From: Nitrospira sp.
GTDB taxonomy: Bacteria; Nitrospirota; Nitrospiria; Nitrospirales; Nitrospiraceae
Direction: 5' to 3'
Assembly (NCBI GenBank): GCA_022843785.1
Contig: JALHMZ010000014.1
Span: 42,006-106,005 of the forward strand
Length of the DNA: 64,000 bases
How positions within the stretch are numbered: position 1 is the stretch's first letter; each line of letters begins with the position of its first letter. The notes under the pieces are model-generated. The model saw only the letters and a list, made by a program, of their open reading frames with translations. It made no database searches and was not told the DNA's origin. The position numbers and the translations under genes were made by a program. Of this stretch, positions 29,612 through 38,404 are shown one piece after another.

Positions 29612-31033
29612 ATGACGCAAGTTCGTGTTCGGTTTGCCCCAAGCCCGACAGGATTTCTCCACATCGGGGGAGTGCGTACGGCTCTGTTCAACTGGCTCTA
29701 TGCCAGACAGCAGCGAGGCGTCTTTATCCTCCGTATCGAAGACACGGACCAGAGTCGATCGACCGACGAATCCATCCAGGCCATCATTGACGGCATGAAA
29801 TGGGTCGGACTCGATGTCGATGAAGGCCCCTACCGGCAGACTGAACGAATGGATCTCTATCGCAGCCATGCGATGCGGCTGCTCGAAGCCGGTCGCGCTT
29901 ATTGGTGTATTTGCAAGGCAGAAGAATTGGAAGCACGGCGCAAAGAGGCCGAAGCTAAAGGGCTTTCCCCTCGATATGACGGTCGCTGTCGCAGTCTACG
30001 TCTCACGAATCCGACCGGTGAAGCGGCATTACGATTCAAGGCTCCGCAGGAAGGGCAGACTGTGGTCGAGGATCTGATTAAGGGCAAGATTGTCTTCGAC
30101 AATGCTGTCTTGGATGATCTCATCATTCTCCGGTCCAATGGCTACCCAACCTACAATTTCTCAGTCGTGGTCGATGACGCGTTGATGAACATTACGCATG
30201 TCGTGCGCGGAGATGATCATTTGACCAATACCCCGCGACAAGTTCCTATTTTTGAGGCATTGGGGTTTCCTGTGCCGCACTTCGGGCATCTGCCGATGAT
30301 TCTAGGGGCAGACAAAACACGATTATCCAAGCGCCACGGCGCCACGTCGATCATGGCCTACAGAGACATGGGCTACCTGCCTGAGGCGATGGTGAATTAT
30401 CTTGTCCGGCTTGGCTGGTCGCACGGCGATCAGGAACTGTTCACCCGCGAGGAGTTGATTGAGAAGTTCTCGTGGAAGCACGTGCAGACATCGGCGGCCG
30501 TCTTCAACCCCGATAAGCTGCTGTGGATGAATGCCGAGTACATCAAGACCAGTTCGCCTGTCTCGGTGGCTCAGGCGCTGGTTCCGCTGCTGGAGCAGGC
30601 CGGTTTGGGAGACGACGTTCGAACGGTGACTGCCGAGTGGCTTGCCCAACTGGTGGTATTGGTCAAGGAACGCGCAAAGACGCTCGTTGAAATGGTCGAG
30701 TGGGTCAAACCGTACTTTGGGCCGGTGGCACCATTTGAAGAAGAGGCAGCCAAGAAATTTCTCACTCCGGCCGCCGCGCCGGCGTTGTCCAAGCTGGTTC
30801 AGCGGTTTGAGGCCTTCCCGGTCTTCTCAAAATCTGAATGGGAAACGGCCTTTAAAACATTGGTCGAGGAAGAAGGCCTCAAGATGGGCCAACTGGCTCA
30901 GCCGGTCCGCGTGGCGTTGACCGGACGGACCGCCAGCCCTGGCCTCTTTGAGGTCATGGAAGTACTGGGTCGGGAGCGGACGCTTCTCCGTCTCCGTCAG
31001 GGGATCGAGCGCGCAAATACTAGTCCGTCTTGA
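29612..31033 (+). CDS. gltX: Glutamyl-tRNA synthetase
   Basis: 473 aa class I synthetase charging tRNA-Glu. HIGH motif in PSPTGFLHIGG, KMSKS motif as KTRLSKRHG. A CxC...C zinc site is suggested by YWCICKAEE and GRCR. The ATG after CCTCCT is chosen; the earlier in-frame GTG would add 14 residues not typical of the family. Followed by tRNA-Gln genes; since glnS is also present, this enzyme is presumably discriminating. Confidence 0.96.
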   Translation: MTQVRVRFAPSPTGFLHIGGVRTALFNWLYARQQRGVFILRIEDTDQSRSTDESIQAIIDGMKWVGLDVDEGPYRQTERMDLYRSHAMRLLEAGRAYWCICKAEELEARRKEAEAKGLSPRYDGRCRSLRLTNPTGEAALRFKAPQEGQTVVEDLIKGKIVFDNAVLDDLIILRSNGYPTYNFSVVVDDALMNITHVVRGDDHLTNTPRQVPIFEALGFPVPHFGHLPMILGADKTRLSKRHGATSIMAYRDMGYLPEAMVNYLVRLGWSHGDQELFTREELIEKFSWKHVQTSAAVFNPDKLLWMNAEYIKTSSPVSVAQALVPLLEQAGLGDDVRTVTAEWLAQLVVLVKERAKTLVEMVEWVKPYFGPVAPFEEEAAKKFLTPAAAPALSKLVQRFEAFPVFSKSEWETAFKTLVEEEGLKMGQLAQPVRVALTGRTASPGLFEVMEVLGRERTLLRLRQGIERANTSPS

Positions 31034-31069
31034 CGCACGACGGCATCGTATATTACGTTGAACGCCGGT

Positions 31070-31143
31070 TGGGGGATCGTCTAGAGGTAGGACGTCAGTC
31101 TCTGGATCTGACTACCTAGGTTCGATTCCTAGTCCCCCAGCCA
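31070..31143 (+). tRNA. tRNA-Gln (anticodon CTG)
   Basis: Cloverleaf folds with acceptor TGGGGGA/TCCCCCA, D stem GTC/GAC, anticodon loop CTCTGGA (CTG), T arm CCTAGGTTCGATTCCTAGT and encoded CCA. The anticodon stem has one T-T mismatch at 31:39. The discriminator base is G. Confidence 0.92.
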
Positions 31144-31190
31144 AAAATCTCTCTCCCGGTTCAAGCGTTGTGAAATGTTTCAGGACGCAC

Positions 31191-31259
31191 TGGGGAGTCA
31201 TTTTGGGATGCCAGTTTCTGGAGCTGATCGACTAGGTTCGATGCCTAGTTCACGAGCCA
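31191..31259 (+). pseudogene. Decayed tRNA-Gln copy between two intact tRNA-Gln genes
   Basis: The T arm CTAGGTTCGATGCCTAG is intact, the anticodon loop TTCTGGA would read CTG, and GCCA ends the element. The acceptor 3' side (TTCACGA) no longer pairs with TGGGGAG and the D arm has lost several bases. Spacing and sequence match the flanking genes, so this is a degenerate tandem duplicate. Confidence 0.8.
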
Positions 31260-31309
31260 AAAATATTTTCCAGCCTGTCCTAGATCTACCATTCGTTTCC
31301 GTACCGCGC

Positions 31310-31383
31310 TGGGGGATCGTCTAGCGGTAGGACGCCGGCCTTTGGAGCCGGCTACCTAGGTTCGATTCCTAGTCCCCCAGCCA
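31310..31383 (+). tRNA. tRNA-Gln (anticodon TTG)
   Basis: Acceptor TGGGGGA/TCCCCCA, anticodon stem CCGGC/GCCGG fully paired, loop CTTTGGA (TTG), T arm identical to the CTG isoacceptor upstream, encoded CCA. Near identity to the first copy outside the anticodon arm shows that the array arose by tandem duplication. Confidence 0.95.
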
Positions 31384-31415
31384 TTTTGTTGGGCCGCCCC
31401 GCACGGACTCACCCG

Positions 31416-32459
31416 TTACTTCAACGACGCCAGATCGATCACGAAGCGAAACCGGACATCGCCTTTGAGGACGCGCTCGTAGGCCTCGTTCACCTGTTGA
31501 ATCGGGACCACTTCGATGTCGGATTCGATTCGGTGCTCGGCACAGAAGTCCAACATGGCTTGGGTTTCCCGGATGCCGCCGATGACGGAGCCGGCAAGAC
31601 GCCGGCGATGCAGAATCAAGGGAAAGGCCTCCAGCAGCGTCGGCTTGTCCGGCACGCCGACAAGAATCATGGTCCCGTCGGTCTTGAGCAGATTGATGTA
31701 GGCGTTGTAGTCGTGCGGGGCAGAGACCGTATCCAGGATGAAATCGAAGCGGCGTTGAAATTTCGTGAATGTCTGGGGGGTGGCTGTCACAGCGAAGTCA
31801 GCGGCCCCCAGCCGCTCCGCATCCTTTCGTTTGCTCTCCGACGTGCTCAGCACCGTCACTTCCGTGCCGAGGGCGTTGCCGATTTTCACCGCCATGTGGC
31901 CGAGCCCGCCGAGTCCCACGACGGCCAGCTTGTGATACTTGCCGACGCCCCAATGTCTGAGCGGAGAATAGGTCGTGATTCCGGCGCAGAGCAGCGGGGC
32001 CGCTCCAGCCGACGAGAGACCGTCCGGAATGCGCACCACATACTGCTCGTCTACGACGAGTTGGGTCGAGTACCCGCCTTGTGTGATGCGGCCTTCTTTG
32101 TCGCGCCCGCTATAGGTGAGGACCATGCCGGCCTCGCAGTATTGTTCGAGCCCTTCACGGCAGGCCGGACAGGTCCGGCAGGAATCGACGAAACAGCCAA
32201 CGCCAACGCGGTCGCCGACGAGCCACTTCTTGACCGCGCTACCAACCGTCGCCACAGTCCCGACGATTTCATGGCCTGGCACCATTGGAAACAACGATCC
32301 GCCCCATTCGTCGCGGGCTTGGTGGATATCCGAATGGCAGATTCCGCAATGGGTAATCGTAATCAGCACGTCGTGATCGCCGACGTCCCGCCGTTCAAAA
32401 GAAAACGGTTTCAAAACGGCATTCGCAGTCAATGCGGCATAGCCAGAAGTAGGAAGCAT
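31416..32459 (-). CDS. Zinc-dependent alcohol dehydrogenase (YahK/CAD-like)
   Basis: 347 aa medium-chain dehydrogenase reducing aldehydes with NADP(H). Catalytic zinc: Cys in THCGICHSD and His in PGHEIVG, plus a Cys in the LLCAGITTYSPL region. Structural zinc: four Cys in DSCRTCPACREGLEQYC. Cofactor loop GLGGLGHMAVK. Closest in pattern to cinnamyl-alcohol-dehydrogenase-type broad aldehyde reductases. A 92-bp gap separates it from yacG. Confidence 0.92.
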   Translation of the reverse strand: MLPTSGYAALTANAVLKPFSFERRDVGDHDVLITITHCGICHSDIHQARDEWGGSLFPMVPGHEIVGTVATVGSAVKKWLVGDRVGVGCFVDSCRTCPACREGLEQYCEAGMVLTYSGRDKEGRITQGGYSTQLVVDEQYVVRIPDGLSSAGAAPLLCAGITTYSPLRHWGVGKYHKLAVVGLGGLGHMAVKIGNALGTEVTVLSTSESKRKDAERLGAADFAVTATPQTFTKFQRRFDFILDTVSAPHDYNAYINLLKTDGTMILVGVPDKPTLLEAFPLILHRRRLAGSVIGGIRETQAMLDFCAEHRIESDIEVVPIQQVNEAYERVLKGDVRFRFVIDLASLK

Positions 32460-32551
32460 CCGTTTTCTCCTTAGGCGAAGGTGAACGAGGCCGTGACCTT
32501 AGCAAGTTTGCCGAAGCTTGCCAACGGGGAAGACGTGAGGGGGTGAGCTGA

Positions 32552-32728
32552 TTAGCCTGATGTGTCCGTTTCGTGCCGGTCTGGTTCGACCGTGAGCGGA
32601 TCGCCGGGGAATCGGTATTGCTCCGCAGCCCAGGTTCCTAAATCCGTGAGCTGGCAGCGTTCGGAGCAGAAGGGGCGCCAGGAATTGTTCGCCCAAGAAG
32701 TCGGCCGATGGCAGATGGGGCAGGTCAT
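32552..32728 (-). CDS. yacG: YacG-type zinc protein (DNA gyrase inhibitor family)
   Basis: 58 aa, identified by translating the gap between glnS and the alcohol dehydrogenase. It begins MTCPICHRPTSW and continues RPFCSERCQLTDLGTWAAE, giving the C-x2-C...C-x3-C zinc site and the DLG-x-W hallmark of YacG. In E. coli YacG binds GyrB and inhibits gyrase. Starts 9 bp after the glnS stop, so it is probably translated from the same mRNA; the ribosome site is weak. Confidence 0.85.
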   Translation of the reverse strand: MTCPICHRPTSWANNSWRPFCSERCQLTDLGTWAAEQYRFPGDPLTVEPDRHETDTSG

Positions 32729-32737
32729 AACGATGAT

Positions 32738-34444
32738 CTAACGCTGAGGGGCTTGCTGTGTTTTCTCGATCTTGGCCCAGGCATCTTTGAGCGACACGGT
32801 TCTGTTAAAAACGAGCGTATCGGCTGATGAGTCAGAATCCACACAGAAGTACCCTTGGCGTTCGAATTGGAAACGGGCTCCCGGCGTGGCGGAGCGAAGA
32901 CTTGGCTCGACCACACAGCCGGTGAGAAGCTCACACGACTGGGGGTTCAACGACTGAGTCCAATCCTGCTCAGCAGGCAGCTTGGTCTGGTCGGCGAGCA
33001 GCAACGGATGGTAGAGCCGGATGGTGGCTGGAGCGGCATGGGGAGCCGATACCCAGTGAATCGTCGCTTTGACTTTGCGCTGCTCTTGTGACGATCCGCT
33101 TTTTGTCTCAGGGTCGTAGGTGCAGTGCAGCTCGGTGATGACGCCGGTCTGGGGGTCCTTCGTCACGCTCGCGCATTTAATGATGTACCCGTAGCGTAGC
33201 CGGACCTCTCGGCCTGGCGCGAGCCGATAAAACTGTTTCGGCGGATCCTCGCGAAAATCGTCCTGCTCGATGTAGAGCGTCCGCGAGAAGGGCACCGGCC
33301 TTGTTCCAGCCGACACATCCTCAGGGTTGTTCACCGCGTCGAGTTCTTCAACGGCCCCTTCCGGATAGTTATCGATCACGACTTTCAACGGTCGAAGGAC
33401 TGCCATGACGCGCGGAGACCGTTTGTTCAAGTCTTCGCGGATGAAGTGTTCGAGCAGCTGCATCTCGACGATGGCGTCGCGCTTGGCCACGCCGATATGG
33501 TCACAAAACGCGCGAATGGCCTCAGGTGTAACGCCACGACGACGCAGACCTTTCAGCGTGGGGAGACGCGGGTCATCCCAACCGGCCACCAGCTTCCGCT
33601 CGACCAATTCGAGCAGTTTCCGTTTACTCATGACGGTGGAGGTAAGATTGAGTCGCGCGAACTCGATCTGCTGCGGGCGATGCGGGGCATCGGTTTCAGC
33701 CACGATCCAATCGTACAAGGGGCGGTGATCCTCAAATTCCAACGTGCAGATCGAATGGGTGATACCTTCCAGGGCGTCAGACAGCGGATGGGCAAAATCG
33801 TAGGCAGGGTAGATACACCATGTGGTGCCGGTTCGATAGTGAGACGCATGCCGGATTCGATAGAGCACCGGATCCCGGAGATTGATATTGGGGGAGGCCA
33901 TATCGATCCTGGCACGCAGGACGTGCGTCCCGTCGGGAAACTCTCCCGCCCGCATGCGTCTGAACAGGTCAAGGTTCTCATCAGGGAGTCGCGTTCGAAA
34001 GGGGCTGTCGCGGCCCGGGTCGGTCAGTGTGCCGCGATACTCGCGCATCTGATCGGCTGTGAGACTATCGACGTAGGCGGTGCCTTTCTTGATCAACGTG
34101 AGGGCGAAGCCGTAGAGCTGCTCAAAATAGTCTGACGCGTAGAACATGTTCCCATGCCAGTCGAATCCCAGCCAGCGTAGGTCTTCCTGGATCGCTTGAA
34201 CGTACTCAGGATTTTCGGTCGTCGGGTTGGTGTCATCGAACCGCAAATGACACTTGCCGCCCGGAATTTCGTCGGCGAGGCCGAAGTTGAGGCAGATGGA
34301 TTTGGCGTGGCCGATATGGAGATACCCATTGGGTTCCGGGGGAAATCGCGTGACGACGTGGCCACCATGTTTGCCGGCGGTCCGGTCCGTGGTGACGAGA
34401 TCACGAATGAAATTCGAAGAGCCTGAAGGCGCCGGTGTCGTCAT
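32738..34444 (-). CDS. glnS: Glutaminyl-tRNA synthetase
   Basis: 568 aa class I synthetase charging tRNA-Gln directly. HIGH motif in [20 protein letters not shown] motif, and the KMSKS equivalent VMSKRKL; the C-terminal beta-barrel anticodon-binding domain (~350-560) is complete. Genes for its two substrates lie at 31.1-31.4 kb. In bacteria GlnRS is usually regarded as acquired from eukaryotes; many lineages use GatCAB instead. Confidence 0.96.
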   Translation of the reverse strand: MTTPAPSGSSNFIRDLVTTDRTAGKHGGHVVTRFPPEPNGYLHIGHAKSICLNFGLADEIPGGKCHLRFDDTNPTTENPEYVQAIQEDLRWLGFDWHGNMFYASDYFEQLYGFALTLIKKGTAYVDSLTADQMREYRGTLTDPGRDSPFRTRLPDENLDLFRRMRAGEFPDGTHVLRARIDMASPNINLRDPVLYRIRHASHYRTGTTWCIYPAYDFAHPLSDALEGITHSICTLEFEDHRPLYDWIVAETDAPHRPQQIEFARLNLTSTVMSKRKLLELVERKLVAGWDDPRLPTLKGLRRRGVTPEAIRAFCDHIGVAKRDAIVEMQLLEHFIREDLNKRSPRVMAVLRPLKVVIDNYPEGAVEELDAVNNPEDVSAGTRPVPFSRTLYIEQDDFREDPPKQFYRLAPGREVRLRYGYIIKCASVTKDPQTGVITELHCTYDPETKSGSSQEQRKVKATIHWVSAPHAAPATIRLYHPLLLADQTKLPAEQDWTQSLNPQSCELLTGCVVEPSLRSATPGARFQFERQGYFCVDSDSSADTLVFNRTVSLKDAWAKIEKTQQAPQR

Positions 34445-34546
34445 AGCCGTCTGTCTTGAGTCGAATCGAACGAATACATAGAGCCCTTGCCGGAGGCAGT
34501 TCTACCACAGACGGGTAGGGAGGAGGAATGGGAATGGTTACATTGC

Positions 34547-34972
34547 TTAGGAGGACGGCTCTGTCATTTGATGGCCGGAGAGCTGCATCACACTGAAGTC
34601 TTTTTGGGCAATGAGAGAGCCTTCCATCCTCAGTCTGAACTCATAGCGGCCGGGAGCGGGAAAGATCAAGGAGGGAATGTTGATGCCGAAATCGGAGATC
34701 TGCAGGCGGTCGGTGATGACGATATTGGGGAGCGTGGCCCGGCAGATCAGTTGCTCGTTGTTGAGGTAGATGAGGTCGATGTCGAAGGTATAGGCGCCCT
34801 CGGCGTCCGTAAAGCAAAAATACAATCCCATCTGTTGATGCTGGAACGGAAAAACGCCTGCTTGGAGGTGTGTGAAAATGCCGATCAGGCTTTTTTTCTT
34901 CGTCAGACTATCTTCGATGACCTGATCGCAGACCAGGAAGGCCTGGACGCTTGGTTTTACGATATCCGGCAT
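34547..34972 (-). CDS. DUF6941-like conserved protein, 141 aa
   Basis: Soluble, no signal peptide. The start PSVQAFLVCDQVIEDSLTKKKS and the region SLIGIFTHLQAG, then YFCFTDAEGAYTF, resemble DUF6941 proteins, which have a beta-sandwich-like core. Function unknown. The upstream neighbour at 35047-35586 is on the same strand and also a beta-rich protein. Confidence 0.72.
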   Translation of the reverse strand: MPDIVKPSVQAFLVCDQVIEDSLTKKKSLIGIFTHLQAGVFPFQHQQMGLYFCFTDAEGAYTFDIDLIYLNNEQLICRATLPNIVITDRLQISDFGINIPSLIFPAPGRYEFRLRMEGSLIAQKDFSVMQLSGHQMTEPSS

Positions 34973-35046
34973 GGACGTATTCTATAGGAGACAGGGAGAT
35001 CGCAAAACAGTTATCGCATTTCACCGTGGAATGGGCGGAGGAGCGG

Positions 35047-35586
35047 TCAACCGAGGACGACGGTTTTGCCTCGGTTTTCCACGATGTCGCCGAAGAGCGT
35101 CCGGCCGGAACCGATTCTGCAGTAGTGAGGCGTGATATCTACCAAGGCTCCGGTGTGCGAATAAAACCGTCCCGCTGTGATCTGAAGTCGATTGTCCGAT
35201 ACGATCCGGGCTTCAAATGCGATCTCGCCGGATTGTCGGCTGTACACGCGGACCCACGGAGCATCGGACGGCATGTCGGTGGTGGCTTGATGAATATCGA
35301 TCGAGAACTGTGCCGCCCGGTTTATCACCAACACATTCCGGCGGACATGCGCGATCTGAGATCCGGTTGCGTCATAGAGGTCGATCGTGACAAGCAGCAA
35401 TCCTTGTTCCGGTCTGGTTTCAAGGACGAGTTGTTCCTTCCCCTGAATCGTCACCACGCCGTTGGTATTGCGAAAAATGTTCGATCCAATGAGAAGCTCC
35501 GGGCCGAACTTCTGGGTTGCCGCAGCAGCCGACTCCTCACGGAAGGATGGCGAGGTGTTCAGCGGTTCCAGCGTGTCGTCCGTCAT
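35047..35586 (-). CDS. Hypothetical protein, 179 aa
   Basis: The start is uncertain; ATG at 35586 gives MTDDTLEPLNTS, while a start at 35679 would add 31 residues. The sequence is beta-rich (VTIQGKEQLVLETR, LLLVTIDLYDATGSQIA, AAQFSIDIHQ), similar to proteins with polar repeat-like beta segments. No family or catalytic residues recognised. Confidence 0.6.
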   Translation of the reverse strand: MTDDTLEPLNTSPSFREESAAAATQKFGPELLIGSNIFRNTNGVVTIQGKEQLVLETRPEQGLLLVTIDLYDATGSQIAHVRRNVLVINRAAQFSIDIHQATTDMPSDAPWVRVYSRQSGEIAFEARIVSDNRLQITAGRFYSHTGALVDITPHYCRIGSGRTLFGDIVENRGKTVVLG

Positions 35587-35732
35587 CGTGTCCGCGAAAA
35601 CAAGTTCAAGTAATGGAAGTGGGTATGGCCCGAGTTGCGCCAGGCGTCGCTTGTGATATGCGCAGGCTAGGACTTCCACCTGGTTCTGTCAAGAGTGCCC
35701 TGGCATGGGGCCGTCAGCATCGCAACGGCGGC

Positions 35733-35761
35733 TTCGTTGCAAAGAGAAAAGGGCTTATGAT
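35733..35761 (+). promoter_or_regulatory. Possible promoter of tRNA-Glu
   Basis: TTCGTT (35733-35738), 17-bp spacer, TATGAT (35756-35761), ending 29 bp before the tRNA. The -35 match is poor, so this is tentative. Confidence 0.3.
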
Positions 35762-35790
35762 ACGGTCCAACCCTCATGCTGACTGAAGAT

Positions 35791-35868
35791 GGTCCCATCG
35801 TCTAGCCTGGCCTAGGACGGAGCCCTCTCAAGGCTTAAACACGGGTTCAAATCCCGTTGGGACCACCA
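35791..35868 (+). tRNA. tRNA-Glu (anticodon CTC)
   Basis: Acceptor GGTCCCA/TGGGACC with discriminator A and encoded CCA; anticodon loop CTCTCAA (CTC); T arm ACGGGTTCAAATCCCGT. The D loop is long (AGCCTGGCCTA). It is charged by the gltX product. Confidence 0.93.
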
Positions 35869-36260
35869 CCCCGCGCTTCGTGAGAGCCGCTGGCTCACTA
35901 GGCAAAGCCTCTCTTTGTTGACGTCGGCGGATAAACACCTCCAGTGGTCGTTCCCTTTATTCAAGCCCGTACCGGCGCCTCTTTATCGTCGCTTCAAATT
36001 TGTCGGCGCCGGATACAACCTACCAGGAGTTGGTTTTTTGATACCGCACTTCGTGCGTGCCGCCAGCCTCATCATCTGGGCAGCCTGTTCAGGTCACCGC
36101 GCGAACAACCTGCGCAATCATCTCTCTCGTCTGTGCTCACGCGCGTGGTTTGGATTGCTCGCCTCGACATGGCTGCCTCGTAACTTCGTTGACGCCTCTA
36201 GCGCCGGTTGTGTATAAAGAATGCGCTTCTTACAAAGATCTTTTCTGAGGATGGTGTGTC
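35869..36260. other. 392-bp intergenic region after tRNA-Glu
   Basis: No supported gene. A possible reading frame (35915-36217) has arginine/serine-rich, low-quality content. The last 80 bp, ending TGAGGATGGTGTGTC before the next ATG, should contain the promoter and ribosome site of the deoxyhypusine-synthase-like gene. Confidence 0.45.
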
Positions 36261-37370
36261 ATGTCTGCACGCGAATTTCATGACGGCGCAAAAGACGGGT
36301 TGGAGGCGCTCGAGCCGTTCGATCCCGACCGGATCGTGTCGTTCGAAGACTTGCTTGTCGCGATGGGCAAGACCGCCTTCGGCGGCAGGAAGCTCGGCGA
36401 AGCCTTCGAAGTCTTGTGGGCCATGGTGTCCGATCCCGACTGCAAAGTCGTGCTGACCCTGTCGGGCGCGATGACGATTGCCAAGATGGGCAAGATCGTC
36501 AGCAGGATGGTGGATGAGGGGATGGTGCAGTGCATCGTCTCCACCGGCGCGTTGATCGCGCATGGCCTGAGCGAGTCCGTGGGCAAGACGCACTATCAGC
36601 ACCACCCCTCGATGAGCGATGAAGAGCTGTTCCAGAAAGGCTACAATCGCGTCTACGACACGTTGGAGATGGAATCGAATTTGAATTACGTCGAACATGT
36701 CGTGTCGCAAACATTGAAAAAACTCGACCGCGACCAGCCGCTCTCTTCGGAACTCCTGACGCGTGAACTGGGGAAGACATTGACCGAGGAATATGTCGGC
36801 GATGGAATTTTGAAGAGCGCCTATGTGAAGAAGGTGCCGGTCTTCATCCCTGCCTTTACCGATTCCGAGGTGGGGCTCGACGTGGGAACGTGGGCCATGG
36901 CGCATGAAGTCGATCGGGCTCGTTCGGAGGCCGGCGGGAAAGGGGACTTGGCCGTCTTCACGGCCATTCATCAGTCGTACCCGTCGTTCAATCCCTATCT
37001 CGATCTCAACAGTTATGCCGATCATGTGCTGTCGGCGAAGCGGCTCGGCATTTTTACGATCGGCGGAGGCGTACCGAGAAATTGGGCTCAGCAAGTCGGT
37101 CCCTACCTGGAGATCTGCAATCATCGCCTGGGCCTGAACGTAAAACCGCCCCGATTCCATTATGGGGTCAGAATCTGCCCTGAGCCGGACTATTGGGGAG
37201 GGCTGAGCGGCTGCACGTATCAAGAAGGACTGTCGTGGGGCAAGTTCGTCACTCCCAAGGACGGCGGGCGTTTCTCCGAAGTGTTGAGCGACGCGACCGT
37301 GGTCTGGCCTCTCCTGATGATGGGCCTGCTGGAACGGAAAAAGAAAGCCGCCGGCGTCAGCCGTTCATGA
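36261..37370 (+). CDS. Deoxyhypusine/homospermidine synthase-like enzyme
   Basis: 369 aa, deoxyhypusine synthase fold with NAD-binding core (TLSGAMTIAKMGKI, VSTGALIAHG, TDSEVGLDVGTWAM, IFTIGGGVPRNW). The catalytic Lys is retained at ~328 in GLSWGKF. Bacteria lack eIF5A, so the likely reaction is aminobutyl transfer between polyamines (e.g. homospermidine from putrescine), as for plant and bacterial DHS-derived enzymes. Pyruvoyl arginine decarboxylase and agmatinase genes 3-4 kb downstream could supply putrescine. The exact product is inference. Confidence 0.88.
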   Translation: MSAREFHDGAKDGLEALEPFDPDRIVSFEDLLVAMGKTAFGGRKLGEAFEVLWAMVSDPDCKVVLTLSGAMTIAKMGKIVSRMVDEGMVQCIVSTGALIAHGLSESVGKTHYQHHPSMSDEELFQKGYNRVYDTLEMESNLNYVEHVVSQTLKKLDRDQPLSSELLTRELGKTLTEEYVGDGILKSAYVKKVPVFIPAFTDSEVGLDVGTWAMAHEVDRARSEAGGKGDLAVFTAIHQSYPSFNPYLDLNSYADHVLSAKRLGIFTIGGGVPRNWAQQVGPYLEICNHRLGLNVKPPRFHYGVRICPEPDYWGGLSGCTYQEGLSWGKFVTPKDGGRFSEVLSDATVVWPLLMMGLLERKKKAAGVSRS

Positions 37371-37546
37371 GCCGGCTGTCCACATGGCTGAAGGTAACCG
37401 CCTTCCTGTGCGGCTTTCTGTGGATATGTCCGCTCTGGGCCGCCAATGCTATCGGGACAGACGACCGGGCGAGGCCAGGCGAATGCGCCGGTCACCCTGA
37501 TCGAATATTCCGACTTTACCTGCGGGTATTGTCTGAAATTTTTTAA
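37367..37546 (+). other. Signal-peptide ORF out of frame with the DsbA-like domain
   Basis: The ATG at 37367 overlaps the previous stop codon (ATGA) and encodes a textbook signal peptide, MSRLSTWLKVTAFLCGFLWI followed by CPLWAANA, then runs off into non-family sequence. The thioredoxin-fold domain continues in the +1 frame from about 37446. Removing one base near 37440-37446 would join them. Either a real frameshift or a sequencing/assembly error. Confidence 0.6.
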
Positions 37547-38003
37547 AGAGACGTGGCCCCGGATTCAAGCTCGCTACGTCGATACCGGTAAGGTGAGGTT
37601 TCTCTACCGAGATTACCCCCGTGCCGATCAAGGGCCCGGTGTCGATGCGGCCACAGCGGCGCGATGCGCCGGCGCGCAAGGCAAATATTGGCCGATGCAC
37701 GATCGGCTGTTTGCCGAAGGGGGGCGGCTTGGCAAGGATGTCTATTTGAAGCATGCGACGGCAATCGGACTGGATCGCACAATGTTTGAGCAGTGTGCCA
37801 AGGACGGACGGTACACCACGTCGATCTTCGAGGATCGGCAAGAGGCCAATCAGTGGGGATTTCACGGAACGCCGGGTTTTGTCCTCGTTCGGACGAACAG
37901 TGACCCGACGGACAAGGAACCGGCGGTGGCAATTCCCGGGGCGTTTCCGTTCGAGATGTTTGCCGAAGAAATCGACCGGTTGCTGAAAAAATCCCAGCAG
38001 TAG
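37446..38003 (+). CDS. DsbA/DsbG-family thiol oxidoreductase (likely 5'-frameshifted)
   Basis: 185 aa in this frame. Thioredoxin fold with helical insertion: strand NAPVTLIEYSDFTCGYC gives the CGYC active site (~26-29), cis-Pro loop HGTPGFVLV (~140). Family members act in the periplasm and need a signal peptide; one is encoded just upstream in a different frame. The internal ATG lacks a ribosome site, so cytosolic translation from it is unlikely. Intact otherwise, which favours either recent mutation or a base-call error. Confidence 0.78.
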   Translation: MLSGQTTGRGQANAPVTLIEYSDFTCGYCLKFFKETWPRIQARYVDTGKVRFLYRDYPRADQGPGVDAATAARCAGAQGKYWPMHDRLFAEGGRLGKDVYLKHATAIGLDRTMFEQCAKDGRYTTSIFEDRQEANQWGFHGTPGFVLVRTNSDPTDKEPAVAIPGAFPFEMFAEEIDRLLKKSQQ

Positions 38004-38104
38004 CCGGTGAGTCCGATGAGATGGGGTTAAGGAATCCCGCGGTGCCGGGTGGCGCGGGCAGTGTCAGCGCATTTACCACGTGTGTAACCAGGTAGGGATC
38101 TGTT

Positions 38105-38377
38105 ATGGCTTCAACGCAGTCGTTCTGGACCGTCTCTCATCGTGACGACGATTTTTGGGTCTGTATGTCGTGCCTTAGCGAGGTGTTCTATCGGAAAGTC
38201 CCGATGCCCGATTGTCCGTCGTGCCACGGTGTGTCGACCTATGAAGGGTTTACGCTCGAAGCGGTTCGCGATTGGGGGACGGACGATCTGATCGCCAAGG
38301 CTGTGGCGGCGCAACGGGAAGCCGCTGCTGCCCCATCGGCCATTGAATCCGCAGCGCCGGTCGAAGCGGCAGATTAA
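38105..38377 (+). CDS. Small zinc-ribbon-like protein, 90 aa
   Basis: Residues ~19-40 contain VCMSCLSEV and PDCPSCHGV, two C-x2-C knuckles that probably bind one zinc ion. The C-terminal third is Ala/Glu-rich and low complexity. Cytosolic; no known family. Lies between the DsbA-like and aldehyde dehydrogenase genes on the same strand, possibly the same transcript. Confidence 0.7.
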   Translation: MASTQSFWTVSHRDDDFWVCMSCLSEVFYRKVPMPDCPSCHGVSTYEGFTLEAVRDWGTDDLIAKAVAAQREAAAAPSAIESAAPVEAAD

Positions 38378-38404
38378 TCATTCCCGACTTTCGCGAGTGT
38401 CTCC

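Noticed and set aside
35915..36217. 100-aa frame between tRNA-Glu and the DHS-like gene
   Set aside because: No ribosome site, Arg/Ser-rich shadow-like composition, no motif.
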